From: JBHGXV01 sp041920505
GTDB lineage: Bacteria; Bacillota; Bacilli; Brevibacillales; Brevibacillaceae
Reading direction: 5' to 3'
NCBI GenBank assembly: GCA_041920505.1
Contig: JBHGXV010000002.1
Coordinates: 1 to 13,525, forward strand
Length of the DNA: 13,525 nucleotides
Part shown: one piece after another, positions 1 to 7,284 of the stretch
How the letters are laid out: each line of letters starts with the position of its first letter
How positions within the stretch are numbered: position 1 is the first letter of the stretch
Made by a program: the position numbers and the translations under genes
The notes under the pieces: generated by a model
The model's input: the letters and a program-made list of their open reading frames with translations, nothing else
What the model was told of the DNA's origin: nothing
Database searches by the model: none

Positions 1-1078
1 ATTGGGGAAGTTGCTGGCTGAACGCGGACACAATGTGCATTTCATCACCTCCGGCATGCCGTTTCGGCTGGGGCAATTTCATCCCAACATTTTTTACCAT
101 GAAGTGGAAGTCAATCACTACGACGTGTTCAAATATCCTCCCTACGACCTGACCCTGGCCAATCGGATGGCGCAGGTGGCCATCAACGAAAAGCTGGATT
201 TGCTGCACGTCCACTATGCCGTGCCGCACGCCCTGTGCGCCTATCTGGCGAAGCAGATGGTGGGGGAGGGGCTGAAGATCGTCACCACCCTGCATGGAAC
301 CGACATCACCGTGCTTGGCTACGACGGCGGTCTAAGCGACATGATCCGCTTCGGGATCGAACAGAGCGATCTGGTCACGGCCGTGTCGCGCGATCTGATC
401 CGCGAGACCCGGGAACTGTTGCAGGTGCAAAAAGAGATTGAGCTGGTGTACAACTTCGTCGACAAACGGCGGTATTTCCACAAAGACGTCGGCGAGTTAA
501 AGCGCAAATTCGCCCCCAATGGCGAAAAGATTCTGATGCACATCTCCAACTTCCGGCCGGTCAAGCGGGTGCACGACGTGATCGAAGTGTTCCACCTGGT
601 GCGCCAGCAGATGCCGGCGAAACTGTTGTTGATCGGCGAGGGGCCGGATTTGTCGGCGATCCGCAAGCTGGTGTGCGAACGCGGGCTGGGGCCGGATGTG
701 TTCTACCTTGGCAAACAGGAGGACGTCGCAGAGGTGATCTCGCTCGCGGACGTCATGCTCTTGACCTCGGAAAAAGAGAGTTTCGGGCTGGTGGCGCTGG
801 AAGCGATGGCGTGCGGTGTGCCGGTGGTGGCCACCAAAATCGGCGGATTGCCGGAAGTGGTGCTTGACGGGAAGTGCGGTTTTTTGTGCGAGATTGGCGA
901 CGTTGAGGCGATGGCCCAACGCACCCTGACACTGTTTGGCGACGAGGCGTTGTACCAGGCGTTTTCGCGAGCGAGCGTGGAGCGCTCCTGTCAGACGTTT
1001 TGTCAAGACAAGATTGTCTCTCAGTACGAACAACTCTACTACCGTCTGCTCGGCTGCAATCTGTCGGCTACGGTTTGA
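1..1078 (+). CDS. bshA: N-acetyl-alpha-D-glucosaminyl L-malate synthase BshA (5' end cut by the window)
   Basis: Family GT4 glycosyltransferase that transfers GlcNAc from UDP-GlcNAc to L-malate, the first step of bacillithiol synthesis in the cytoplasm. The visible 358 codons follow B. subtilis BshA closely: an HFITSGMPFR segment near the left edge, VFKYPPYDLTLA, VTTLHGTDITVLGYD, the turn to the C-terminal Rossmann lobe (YNFVDKRRYF, then HISNFRPVKRV), and the GT4 E-x7-E motif SEKESFGLVALEAMACGVP at visible residues 256-274. About 20-25 N-terminal residues, including the usual glycine-rich GGSG loop, lie left of the window, so the TTG at position 2 is internal and not a start. It ends at TGA, 120 bases before cca, the same gene order as in Bacillus. 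No terminator was seen after it. Confidence 0.95.
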   Translation, partial: LGKLLAERGHNVHFITSGMPFRLGQFHPNIFYHEVEVNHYDVFKYPPYDLTLANRMAQVAINEKLDLLHVHYAVPHALCAYLAKQMVGEGLKIVTTLHGTDITVLGYDGGLSDMIRFGIEQSDLVTAVSRDLIRETRELLQVQKEIELVYNFVDKRRYFHKDVGELKRKFAPNGEKILMHISNFRPVKRVHDVIEVFHLVRQQMPAKLLLIGEGPDLSAIRKLVCERGLGPDVFYLGKQEDVAEVISLADVMLLTSEKESFGLVALEAMACGVPVVATKIGGLPEVVLDGKCGFLCEIGDVEAMAQRTLTLFGDEALYQAFSRASVERSCQTFCQDKIVSQYEQLYYRLLGCNLSATV

Positions 1079-1139
1079 GCTTGACGGCTTGCACCAGCTT
1101 GGCCAGGAAGATGACCAGGCTGTACAGGGTTCGGATCAT
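1068..1139 (-). CDS. Possible 23-residue hydrophobic peptide, antisense between bshA and cca
   Basis: Not recognised. Read on the minus strand, an ATG at 1139 opens 23 codons and closes with TAG at 1068, overlapping the last 11 bases of bshA in a convergent arrangement. The peptide begins MIRTLYSLVIFLAKL, is hydrophobic or amphipathic over about residues 5-19, and has a basic tail (two lysines and a final proline). The reason to list it is the minus-strand Shine-Dalgarno AGAGGAGG (1155-1148), 8 bases before the ATG, stronger than the sites of most genes here and with no purpose on the + strand. I found no convincing minus-strand promoter or terminator. It could be a small membrane peptide or chance; conservation would decide. 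Confidence 0.35.
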   Translation of the reverse strand: MIRTLYSLVIFLAKLVQAVKLKP

Positions 1140-1198
1140 TCGGCATGCCTCCTCTCGGTTGCGCTGGGCGGGAAAGATTCAGGAAAGGAAGATCGCGC

Positions 1199-2437
1199 GT
1201 GAACAAGGAACAGGCCCTTTGCGTGTTGAAACGACTGGAGGAAAACGGGTTCGAAGCCTTTATGGTCGGCGGCTGTGTGCGGGATTGGCTTTTGGATAGA
1301 CCTGTTCATGACATAGATATATGTACGAATGCCCATCCGGGCGACGTCATGCGTCTGTTTCCCGACCATGTGCCGGTCGGGTTGCAGCATGGCACGGTGG
1401 CGGTCAAGCAAGGCGGATACCTGTTCGAGGTGACCACGTATCGAACCGAGAGTGGTTACCGCGATTACCGCAGGCCCGAACAGGTACAGTTCGTCTCCGA
1501 CATCAAAGAAGACCTGGCGCGCCGCGACTTCACGATCAATGCGATGGCGATGAACCGTTCGGGTGTGATCGTCGATCCGTTTGACGGCAGGCGCGACCTG
1601 GCTTTGAGGCTGATTCGGGCGGTCGGCGATCCGCTGACAAGGTTTGGCGAAGACGCGCTGCGCCTCGTCCGGGCGGCCCGCTTCGCCGCCCAGCTCGGCT
1701 TTCGGCTGGAGGCAAAGACGATGGCGGCGATTGAGACGCAGGCGCCGCTCTTGCGCCACATCGCCGTGGAGCGGATTCGCGACGAGTTGAACAAGCTGAT
1801 TGACAGCGGCTCGCCTCACACCGGGGGCGAGATCATCATTACGACCAGGTTGTTGCAAGCGTTCCCCCTGCTGGAGCGCTTGTTTGACCAGGCCCAGCCG
1901 CACGTGTGGCGGCTGACGCATCTGGGGTCGCTCAGGCAAAAGTGGGCATTTTTGTGTTACGCCGCCGGTTTGCGGCAGGAAGAGACAGCGGAGTTGTGCC
2001 GGTTGCTGCGCTTTTCCCGGCGGGATACGACGGGCGTGCTTGCGTTTGTCGCCATCCTCCACCGGCTGACACCCGCCTGGGACGAACCGAAAGAGGTGGA
2101 GTGGGGCTCACTTTTGCTCGATTACGGCTGGGACGTCTGCATTGAAGTCGATTCACTGTTGCAGGGCATCTGGTGGAACCGGCGGGACCGCCGTTCATCG
2201 CAAGCGTTGATCGACACGTACGACTCGATGCCGGTCAAGTCGGTGCAGGAGTTGGCTGTCACCGGGCGCGAGCTGCAGGATTCGCTCGGCAGAAAGCCCG
2301 GCGAGTGGATCGGCCGCACGCTCCGCTATTTGCTGGAACAGGCGGCGCTCCATGGTCTGGCTAACACTCCGGAACAGCTTTTGGCAGCGGCAAAAAGAGA
2401 GGTGGAAGCGGATGAACATCAAACAAGAGATCCTTAG
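1199..2437 (+). CDS. cca: CCA tRNA nucleotidyltransferase
   Basis: Adds or repairs the 3' CCA end of tRNAs, using CTP and ATP without a nucleic acid template. At 412 residues it has the class II poly(A) polymerase-like layout: an N-terminal nucleotidyltransferase head with GGCVRD at 24-29, the metal-binding carboxylates D38 and D40 in DIDI, the HGT and TTYRTES segments, and RRDFTINAMAM at 108-118 (the nucleotide-selecting RRD at 108-110). The RNA-binding neck and body follow (GEDALRLVRAARFAAQLGF, VERIRDELNKLI). The start is placed at GTG 1199 because AGGAAAGGA at 1181-1189 sits 9 bases upstream and the protein then matches family length; the ATG at 1145 would add 18 atypical residues. The 3' end overlaps birA by 26 bases, so the two are probably translated from one message. 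Confidence 0.95.
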   Translation: MNKEQALCVLKRLEENGFEAFMVGGCVRDWLLDRPVHDIDICTNAHPGDVMRLFPDHVPVGLQHGTVAVKQGGYLFEVTTYRTESGYRDYRRPEQVQFVSDIKEDLARRDFTINAMAMNRSGVIVDPFDGRRDLALRLIRAVGDPLTRFGEDALRLVRAARFAAQLGFRLEAKTMAAIETQAPLLRHIAVERIRDELNKLIDSGSPHTGGEIIITTRLLQAFPLLERLFDQAQPHVWRLTHLGSLRQKWAFLCYAAGLRQEETAELCRLLRFSRRDTTGVLAFVAILHRLTPAWDEPKEVEWGSLLLDYGWDVCIEVDSLLQGIWWNRRDRRSSQALIDTYDSMPVKSVQELAVTGRELQDSLGRKPGEWIGRTLRYLLEQAALHGLANTPEQLLAAAKREVEADEHQTRDP

Positions 2438-3395
2438 AGTATTTCGCGCACACCCCGACGAATTTATCTCCGGGGAATACCTGAGCCAGGTGTGCAACTG
2501 CACCCGCACCGCCGTCTGGAAACACATCGAGGAACTGCGGCAGGAAGGCTACCGGTTCGAGGCGGTGCGCAAGTCGGGCTACCGGCTGGTGTCTTCGCCT
2601 GACATCCTTTCCGCCGAGGAGATCATGGCCGGAATGGAGACGAATACCATCGGCCGAACGGTGTACGCCTACGAGACGGTTGTCTCCACCCAGATTCTCG
2701 CCCATGAAGCGGCAAGCAAAGGGGCGCCGGAGGGCACCCTGGTGATCGCCGAACAGCAGACAGGGGGCAAGGGTCGTCTGGGGCGCTCCTGGCATTCGCC
2801 CAAAGGGACAGGCATCTGGATGAGCCTGATTCTGCGCCCGGCGATTCCGCTGGCCAAAGCGGCGCAAATGACCTTGTTGACGGCCGTGGCGATGGCCAGG
2901 ACGATGCAGGAAGAGGCCGGGGTGACGGTGCAGATCAAGTGGCCCAACGACATTTTGATCGGCGGCAAGAAAGCGTGCGGCATCCTTACCGAATTGAACG
3001 CCGAGTCGGATCGGGTCAACTATCTGGTGATCGGCATGGGCATCAACGCCAACATGCTGCCAAGCGATTTTCCGGCCGAACTGGCCGACATCGCCACGTC
3101 GCTTCGGATCGCGTCCGGACAAGCCATCAAGCGGGCCCGGTTCATTCAGGCGTTTTGCCGCCGGTTCGAGCACGTGTACCGCCAGTATCTCGCTGACGGG
3201 TTCGACCCGATCAAACGGGAATGGGAAGCGATGTCGATGTCGCTGGGGCGAAACGTCACCGTGCGCACCCTGCACGCGACGCTGGAGGGCAGGGCGCTGG
3301 GGCTTGATTCCGAAGGCGTGCTGATCGTCGAGGACGCGGCGGGGCAGCGACACAAGGTGTACTCCGCCGACATCGAGTATGATGCAAATTCGTGA
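2412..3395 (+). CDS. birA: Bifunctional biotin-[acetyl-CoA-carboxylase] ligase / biotin operon repressor BirA
   Basis: Activates biotin to biotinyl-5'-AMP and attaches it to carboxyl carrier proteins; family members with an N-terminal winged helix also repress biotin genes when loaded with biotinyl-AMP. The 327-residue protein has that DNA-binding domain (about 1-62, with helix-turn-helix LSQVCNCTRTAVWKHIEEL at 24-42), so it is the repressor-capable class II form. The catalytic domain shows the biotinyl-AMP loop GKGRLGRSW at 119-127, KWPNDILIGGKK with the catalytic lysine at 176, and VIGMGINAN, followed by a small SH3-like C-terminal domain. The start is ATG 2412, with GAGAGGTGG at 2397-2405 inside the end of cca. 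The upstream ATG at 2352 is rejected because it adds 20 residues and lacks this site. No biotin operator or biotin synthesis gene is visible here. Confidence 0.95.
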   Translation: MNIKQEILRVFRAHPDEFISGEYLSQVCNCTRTAVWKHIEELRQEGYRFEAVRKSGYRLVSSPDILSAEEIMAGMETNTIGRTVYAYETVVSTQILAHEAASKGAPEGTLVIAEQQTGGKGRLGRSWHSPKGTGIWMSLILRPAIPLAKAAQMTLLTAVAMARTMQEEAGVTVQIKWPNDILIGGKKACGILTELNAESDRVNYLVIGMGINANMLPSDFPAELADIATSLRIASGQAIKRARFIQAFCRRFEHVYRQYLADGFDPIKREWEAMSMSLGRNVTVRTLHATLEGRALGLDSEGVLIVEDAAGQRHKVYSADIEYDANS

Positions 3396-3410
3396 CCGGT
3401 CTGGTATACT
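3382..3410 (+). promoter_or_regulatory. Candidate extended -10 promoter for panBCD
   Basis: TGGTATACT at 3402-3410 matches the extended -10 form TGnTATAAT in all but one base. The -35 position, 17 bases upstream (3382-3387, ATGCAA), matches TTGACA in only three places, as is common for extended -10 promoters. It overlaps the last codons of birA. Initiation would fall near 3416-3418, just before the first leader hairpin, giving a 5' leader of about 230 bases before panB. It is inferred from sequence only. Confidence 0.5.
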
Positions 3411-3420
3411 GGGGATGGAG

Positions 3421-3587
3421 GCCGTATCGGGCGACCGAATGGCACTCTGAACCGTTTTTTTCTGTTTGACATTTTTTAAAACCAAGATTCTGCTCTGAGC
3501 CTGTAAGGACCGAGACAGAAGGAAATCCGGATGAACTTGTGTGCAAATGGACGACCTTCTCCCTTTTTTCGGCGAGAAGGTCTTTTT
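3421..3587 (+). promoter_or_regulatory. Structured 5' leader of panBCD: probable attenuator/riboswitch-like element
   Basis: Three structures lie between the promoter and panB. Hairpin 1 (3421-3443) pairs GCCGT with ATGGC and TCGG with CCGA around a GCGA tetraloop, with A3426 bulged. Hairpin 2 (3488-3520) pairs TTCTG with CAGAA and CTC with GAG with A3515 bulged; an alternative fold pairs CTGT 3501-3504 with ACAG 3515-3518, then leaves A3519 and A3520 bulged before C3500-G3521. The third is the terminator at 3553-3587. AGAAGG (3517-3522) is complementary to CCTTCT (3555-3560), the terminator's 5' arm, so hairpin 2 and an antiterminator exclude each other. CTCTGA occurs at 3445-3450 and again at 3493-3498. 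I recall a described 'pan' RNA motif upstream of pantothenate genes in Firmicutes with bulged adenosines, often in tandem; this may be a member, but I cannot run the covariance search. No T-box sequence is present. Confidence 0.6.
3553..3587 (+). terminator. Intrinsic terminator in the panB leader
   Basis: GACCTTCTC (3553-3561) pairs perfectly with GAGAAGGTC (3574-3582), a 9-bp stem with a 12-base loop, followed directly by TTTTT (3583-3587). It lies 62 bases before the panB start and after the promoter, so it would end transcription before panBCD unless the stem is prevented from forming. It may also serve as the end of the bshA-cca-birA transcript. Confidence 0.85.
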
Positions 3588-3648
3588 GGTTCCGACGGTT
3601 TTCCGTGATGCGGCAGCGGGTGAGGAAGCGAAAAGGAGTGAAGTTGTG

Positions 3649-4509
3649 ATGACGACAAGCAGCGCTCCGGTAACGACCGCCGACTTGCGCAAGGCGAAAC
3701 GGGAGAAGCGGCCGATCGCGATGATCACCGCCTACGACTATCCGTCGGCCAGACTGGTGGACGAGGCGGGGGTCGACGTCATCCTGGTCGGCGACTCGCT
3801 GGGCATGGTGGTGCTGGGCTACGATTCGACCGTTCCGGTGACGATGGACGAGATGGTTCATCACACCAAAGCGGTGACGCGCGGGGCGAAACGCGCGTTT
3901 GTCGTGGCTGACATGCCGTTTCTCAGCTATCACGGCACGGTGGAGGAAGCCCTCAAAAACGCCGGCCGTCTGATGCAGGAAGGGTTGGCCAAAGCGGTCA
4001 AGATCGAAGGGGGCCACGAGGTGGTTCCGGTGGTGAAGCGCTGTACCCAGGCCGGTATCCCGGTGATGGGCCACATCGGCTTGACGCCGCAGGCGGTGCA
4101 CCAGTTGGGCGGCTACAAGGTGCAGGGCAAGGATGTCGAATCGGCGAAACGGCTACTGGCCGAGGCCAAGGCGCTGGAAGAGGCGGGCGCGTTCGCCGTC
4201 GTGCTGGAGTGTGTGCCCCAGGAAGTGGCGACGTTGATCAGCGACAGCATCGGCATTCCGACGATCGGGATCGGCGCTGGTGCCGGCTGTGACGGGCAAG
4301 TGCTCGTCTATCACGACCTTCTGGGCTACGCCTCGACGCTCAAGCCCAAATTCGTCAAGCAGTACGCGCAGATCGGCGCACTGATTCAAGAGGCGGTGGC
4401 CGCTTACGTGGACGAGGTGAAAGCGCGCCGCTTCCCTTTGCGGGAGCACGTGTTCGCCGTATCCGAGGAAACCATCCAACAACTCTACGGTGAAGGGGTC
4501 AAACGATGA
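3649..4509 (+). CDS. panB: 3-methyl-2-oxobutanoate hydroxymethyltransferase (ketopantoate hydroxymethyltransferase)
   Basis: Transfers a one-carbon unit from 5,10-methylene-tetrahydrofolate to alpha-ketoisovalerate to give ketopantoate, the first committed step of pantothenate synthesis. The 286-residue protein is a full-length (beta/alpha)8 barrel. Visible active-site features are ITAYDYPSA (26-34), metal ligand D49 in VGDSLGMVVLGYD, D88 in VADMPF, E120 in KIEGG, GHIGLTPQ, and the catalytic E187 in VLECVP. The start is ATG 3649, behind AAAGGAG (3632-3638); the GTG directly before it (3646) is an equal alternative. A start at 3541 would lie inside the leader and is rejected. The stop overlaps the panC start (ATGA), indicating translational coupling. 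Expression is probably set by the upstream attenuator. Confidence 0.96.
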   Translation: MTTSSAPVTTADLRKAKREKRPIAMITAYDYPSARLVDEAGVDVILVGDSLGMVVLGYDSTVPVTMDEMVHHTKAVTRGAKRAFVVADMPFLSYHGTVEEALKNAGRLMQEGLAKAVKIEGGHEVVPVVKRCTQAGIPVMGHIGLTPQAVHQLGGYKVQGKDVESAKRLLAEAKALEEAGAFAVVLECVPQEVATLISDSIGIPTIGIGAGAGCDGQVLVYHDLLGYASTLKPKFVKQYAQIGALIQEAVAAYVDEVKARRFPLREHVFAVSEETIQQLYGEGVKR

Positions 4510-5357
4510 TACAGGTTTCAACGATTGCAGAGGTGCGCTCCCATCTGCGGGAGGCGCGCCGCATGGGCAAAACGATCGGGTTTGTGCCGACGATGGGCTA
4601 CCTGCACGAAGGCCACACCAGCTTGGCGCAAGCGGCCCGTTCCCGCTCTGACGTGGTGGTGATGAGCATTTTTGTCAATCCGTTGCAGTTCGGCCCGAAC
4701 GAAGACTTTGAACGCTACCCGCGCGATCTTGAGCGGGACGCGGCGATCGCCCGCGAGGCCGGGGTGGATCTGTTGTTTGCCCCGTCCGTCGACGAGATGT
4801 ACCCGACGAAGATGCTGACCAGTGTGTCGGTGGCGCAAGTGTCGGAGCCGTTGTGCGGCGCCTCCCGGCCGGGGCACTTCGACGGTGTGGCTACGGTCGT
4901 GACCAAGCTGTTTTCGATCGTGCAGCCGGACTACGCCTTTTTCGGGCAAAAGGACGCGCAACAACTGGCCGTGATCCAGCAGATGGTGCACGATCTGTCG
5001 ATGCCGGTGACAATCGTGCCGTGTCCGACCGTGCGCGAGCCGGACGGGTTGGCCAAAAGTTCGCGCAACGTCTACCTGAACCCCGAGGAGCGCGCGCAGG
5101 CGACGGTGCTGTACCGCAGCCTGCAGCGGGCGAAGCAACTGATCGAAAGCGGGGAGCGTTCGGCGGCCGCTGTGCGTGACGAGATCATCCGGATGATCGG
5201 CGAACAGCCGCTCGCGGTGATCGACTATGTCGAAGTGATGCGCTATCCGCAACTGGTCGCGGCCGACGAACTGGCGCCGGGCGAACAGATCTGCATCGCG
5301 CTTGCGGTCAAATTCGGCAAAACCAGACTGATTGACAATCTGATCACGGTCATCTAG
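4506..5357 (+). CDS. panC: Pantoate-beta-alanine ligase (pantothenate synthetase)
   Basis: Joins pantoate to beta-alanine using ATP through a pantoyl-adenylate, making pantothenate. It is a 283-residue class I aminoacyl-tRNA synthetase-like nucleotidyltransferase. Visible motifs are TMGYLHEGHTSL at 29-40 with the HxGH signature (H34, H37), FVNPLQFGPNEDFERYPR, the pantoate-binding RPGHFDGVATVVTKLF, FFGQKDAQQ, and the KMSKS-like KSSRN at 184-188. Its ATG lies inside the panB stop codon (ATGA). The product's two substrates come from panB (with a ketopantoate reductase encoded elsewhere) and from panD, 21 bases downstream. No panE/ilvC-like reductase is in the window. Confidence 0.97.
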   Translation: MIQVSTIAEVRSHLREARRMGKTIGFVPTMGYLHEGHTSLAQAARSRSDVVVMSIFVNPLQFGPNEDFERYPRDLERDAAIAREAGVDLLFAPSVDEMYPTKMLTSVSVAQVSEPLCGASRPGHFDGVATVVTKLFSIVQPDYAFFGQKDAQQLAVIQQMVHDLSMPVTIVPCPTVREPDGLAKSSRNVYLNPEERAQATVLYRSLQRAKQLIESGERSAAAVRDEIIRMIGEQPLAVIDYVEVMRYPQLVAADELAPGEQICIALAVKFGKTRLIDNLITVI

Positions 5358-5378
5358 CGGACGGAAGGAGGAAGCAGC

Positions 5379-5762
5379 ATGTTTCGCACGATGATGAAAG
5401 CAAAAATCCACCGCGCCACGGTTACCGAAGCCAATCTGAACTACGTGGGCAGCATCACCATCGACCAGGAGATTTTGTCCGCGCTTGACATCCTCCCCAA
5501 CGAAAAAGTGCAGATCGTCAACAACAACAACGGGGCCCGCTTCGAGACCTACGTGATCCCGGGCGAGCCGGGAAGCGGCGTCATCTGCTTAAACGGCGCC
5601 GCCGCGCGGCTGGTGCAGCCGGGCGACGTGGTGATCATCATTTCCTACGCCCTGATGAGCGACGCAGAAGCGCGCACGCACAAGCCGCGGGTAGCCATCA
5701 TGGACGAACACAACCGGATCGCGCAACTCATCGGCGAAGAGGTGCACGCCACCGTGCTGTAA
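5379..5762 (+). CDS. panD: Aspartate 1-decarboxylase proenzyme
   Basis: Decarboxylates L-aspartate to beta-alanine for PanC, using a pyruvoyl group formed by self-cleavage. The 127-residue protein has the cleavage pair G24-S25 in NYVGSITID, exactly at the family position, giving a beta chain of 24 residues and an alpha chain that begins with the pyruvoyl-forming serine. The N-terminus MFRTMMKAKIHRATVTEA and the loop NNNNGARFETYVI, then GSGVICLNGAAAR, are typical; R54 and Y58 are in the expected substrate region. A strong site GGAAGGAGG (5363-5371) precedes the ATG by 7 bases. It closes the panBCD set; 85 bases separate it from the next gene, with no clear terminator. Confidence 0.97.
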   Translation: MFRTMMKAKIHRATVTEANLNYVGSITIDQEILSALDILPNEKVQIVNNNNGARFETYVIPGEPGSGVICLNGAAARLVQPGDVVIIISYALMSDAEARTHKPRVAIMDEHNRIAQLIGEEVHATVL

Positions 5763-5847
5763 GCAACACGGTCAACAGCGGAATAGAGCCACTCTCTCTG
5801 TGAGACAATGAGACTACCACGTACGGTCTTGCAGGGGGGTGGCTTTT

Positions 5848-7284
5848 GTGTCGGTGAAAGAGTGGTTCGGCCCGTTGCACCAACAGTTGCGCACGATCGA
5901 ACGGGAATGGCCGGAGGCCGACGAGTCGCGCCAGTTGAAACTGGCCGAGTCGTTGCTCGCGCTTCGGCAGATCAGCGACCAGGTGGCGGACGAGTGGCTT
6001 GCGTTTGAAGAACGGCTCTCGCGCGTGATCAAGGCGATCAAAGGCGGACAGTTGACGGCCGGTGCGGAGCCCATCGAGGCAACAGCGGAAGAGGTCGAGA
6101 CCGCCACGTCCGAAAAGCCCGGGAAAGAGGCCGATGATGGGCAACAGGACGATCCCGTGGAGACGTACCGTCTGTTGTACCGCAAAGGCGAAGGGTTTTA
6201 TCATCTGCGCATGTTTGAGGACGCCAAAATCCATTTTGCCGATCTGGTGAAATCCTCTCCCGACTGGGAGAGCGGGCGCTTGTACTACGCGTACAGCCTG
6301 TTTTTTTGCGGAGAGTCGGAGGCGGCCCTGCGCGAGTTTCGCCTGTTGAGCCGCTCTGCCGATTCGCCCGAGATCGCGGCGATCAGCTTTAACGCCATCG
6401 GGTGTCTGTTGGCCGAGGAGGGGCAGTGGCTGGAGGCGATCCAGGCGTTTACGGCGGCGCTGGAAGCCGACGGGACGCGCCTGGAAGCCCAGTACAACCT
6501 GGCGCTCTGCTACTTGCAGGAAGGGGAGCCGAAAGAGGCGATGGCGACGATCGCGACCTATCTCGACAAGGCGGAATCCGACTGGGAGGCACAGATTCTC
6601 TGGTTGCGCGCCGCCCGGCAACTGGACGGACGAGAGTTGCCTGAACCGCCCGGCAACCTGCAACTGCCGTCGCGGCAATTGGACTCCCAGACCTTGCGGG
6701 AGATGGCGGCGTTGAGTGAGGCGGACGGCAAAATCCACCGTGCGCAACTCTGCTACCGCTACCTGTGCGAACGGCTCCCTAAGGAGGGCTGGGTGTGGCA
6801 CGGGCTGGCCTGGAATGTCTGGCTGATCAGCGGCTTTCGGCAGGCCGTGCCGCTGCTGAAAAAGGCGATCAGCCTCGCGCCGGACAACCTTGACTTTTTG
6901 TTCAGTTTCGGCTGGATGCATCTGTTTGCCGGCGAGCGGGAAAAAGCGCTGGCTGTCTTTCGTTTTATCCTTTTGCGCGACCGCGACCACCGGCTGGCAC
7001 AGTCGGGATTGGTAACCCTGTACGCACAGGCGGGCGACTTTTTGGAGGCAAAGCGAATCGCCCAAACGTTTACCGGCGACGCCGACCCGTACGTTCAATC
7101 GCTCGGATACTATCAACTGGGACAGATCGCCGTCCGGGAGGGCAACTGGAAGCTGGCCGACCAGTATTTTCGCATGGTGAACCAGACTGACGGCCAGTTT
7201 CGCGAAGTGCCGCTCTATCTCGCGCTGTGCGACGAAAAAATGGGCAAACCGCACACGGAGGAAAAGCGGGTGCTGCCGTTGTAA
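5848..7284 (+). CDS. Tetratricopeptide repeat protein, unknown function
   Basis: The protein of 478 residues has no signal peptide or membrane segment, so it is probably cytoplasmic. Order of parts: an N-terminal helical region (about 1-71), an acidic low-complexity linker (about 74-105, rich in E, D, A and Q), then helical repeats from about 107 to the end. At least eight TPR-like units are visible, for example YRKGEGFYHLRMFEDAKIHF, AQYNLALCYLQEGEPKEAM, WVWHGLAWNVWLISGFRQAV, FLFSFGWMHLFAGEREKALA and LGYYQLGQIAVREGNWKLAD, with a proline-rich break between two groups. TPRs bind proteins or peptides; no catalytic motif is seen. The start is GTG 5848, with AGGGGGGTGG at 5833-5842; the GTG at 5839 falls inside that site. 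In B. subtilis dinG follows panD directly as I recall, so this gene is an insertion relative to that order. A link to DinG is only positional. Confidence 0.85.
   Translation: MSVKEWFGPLHQQLRTIEREWPEADESRQLKLAESLLALRQISDQVADEWLAFEERLSRVIKAIKGGQLTAGAEPIEATAEEVETATSEKPGKEADDGQQDDPVETYRLLYRKGEGFYHLRMFEDAKIHFADLVKSSPDWESGRLYYAYSLFFCGESEAALREFRLLSRSADSPEIAAISFNAIGCLLAEEGQWLEAIQAFTAALEADGTRLEAQYNLALCYLQEGEPKEAMATIATYLDKAESDWEAQILWLRAARQLDGRELPEPPGNLQLPSRQLDSQTLREMAALSEADGKIHRAQLCYRYLCERLPKEGWVWHGLAWNVWLISGFRQAVPLLKKAISLAPDNLDFLFSFGWMHLFAGEREKALAVFRFILLRDRDHRLAQSGLVTLYAQAGDFLEAKRIAQTFTGDADPYVQSLGYYQLGQIAVREGNWKLADQYFRMVNQTDGQFREVPLYLALCDEKMGKPHTEEKRVLPL

Noticed and set aside
3396..3461. Hairpin 3421-3443 followed by a T7 run at 3455-3461 as a birA terminator
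   Set aside because: Eleven bases separate the stem from the T-run and the outer CGGT/ACCG pairing is only four bp; a leader hairpin is the better reading.
3466..3471. Perfect TTGACA -35 box inside the pan leader
   Set aside because: No good -10 at 16-18 bases (TCTGCT at 17), and initiation near 3500 would cut off hairpin 2. The extended -10 at 3402-3410 fits better.
5788..5843. GCCAC (5788-5792) complementary to GTGGC (5839-5843) over the TPR gene's ribosome site
   Set aside because: Only five pairs across a 46-base loop; not enough to claim a regulatory structure.
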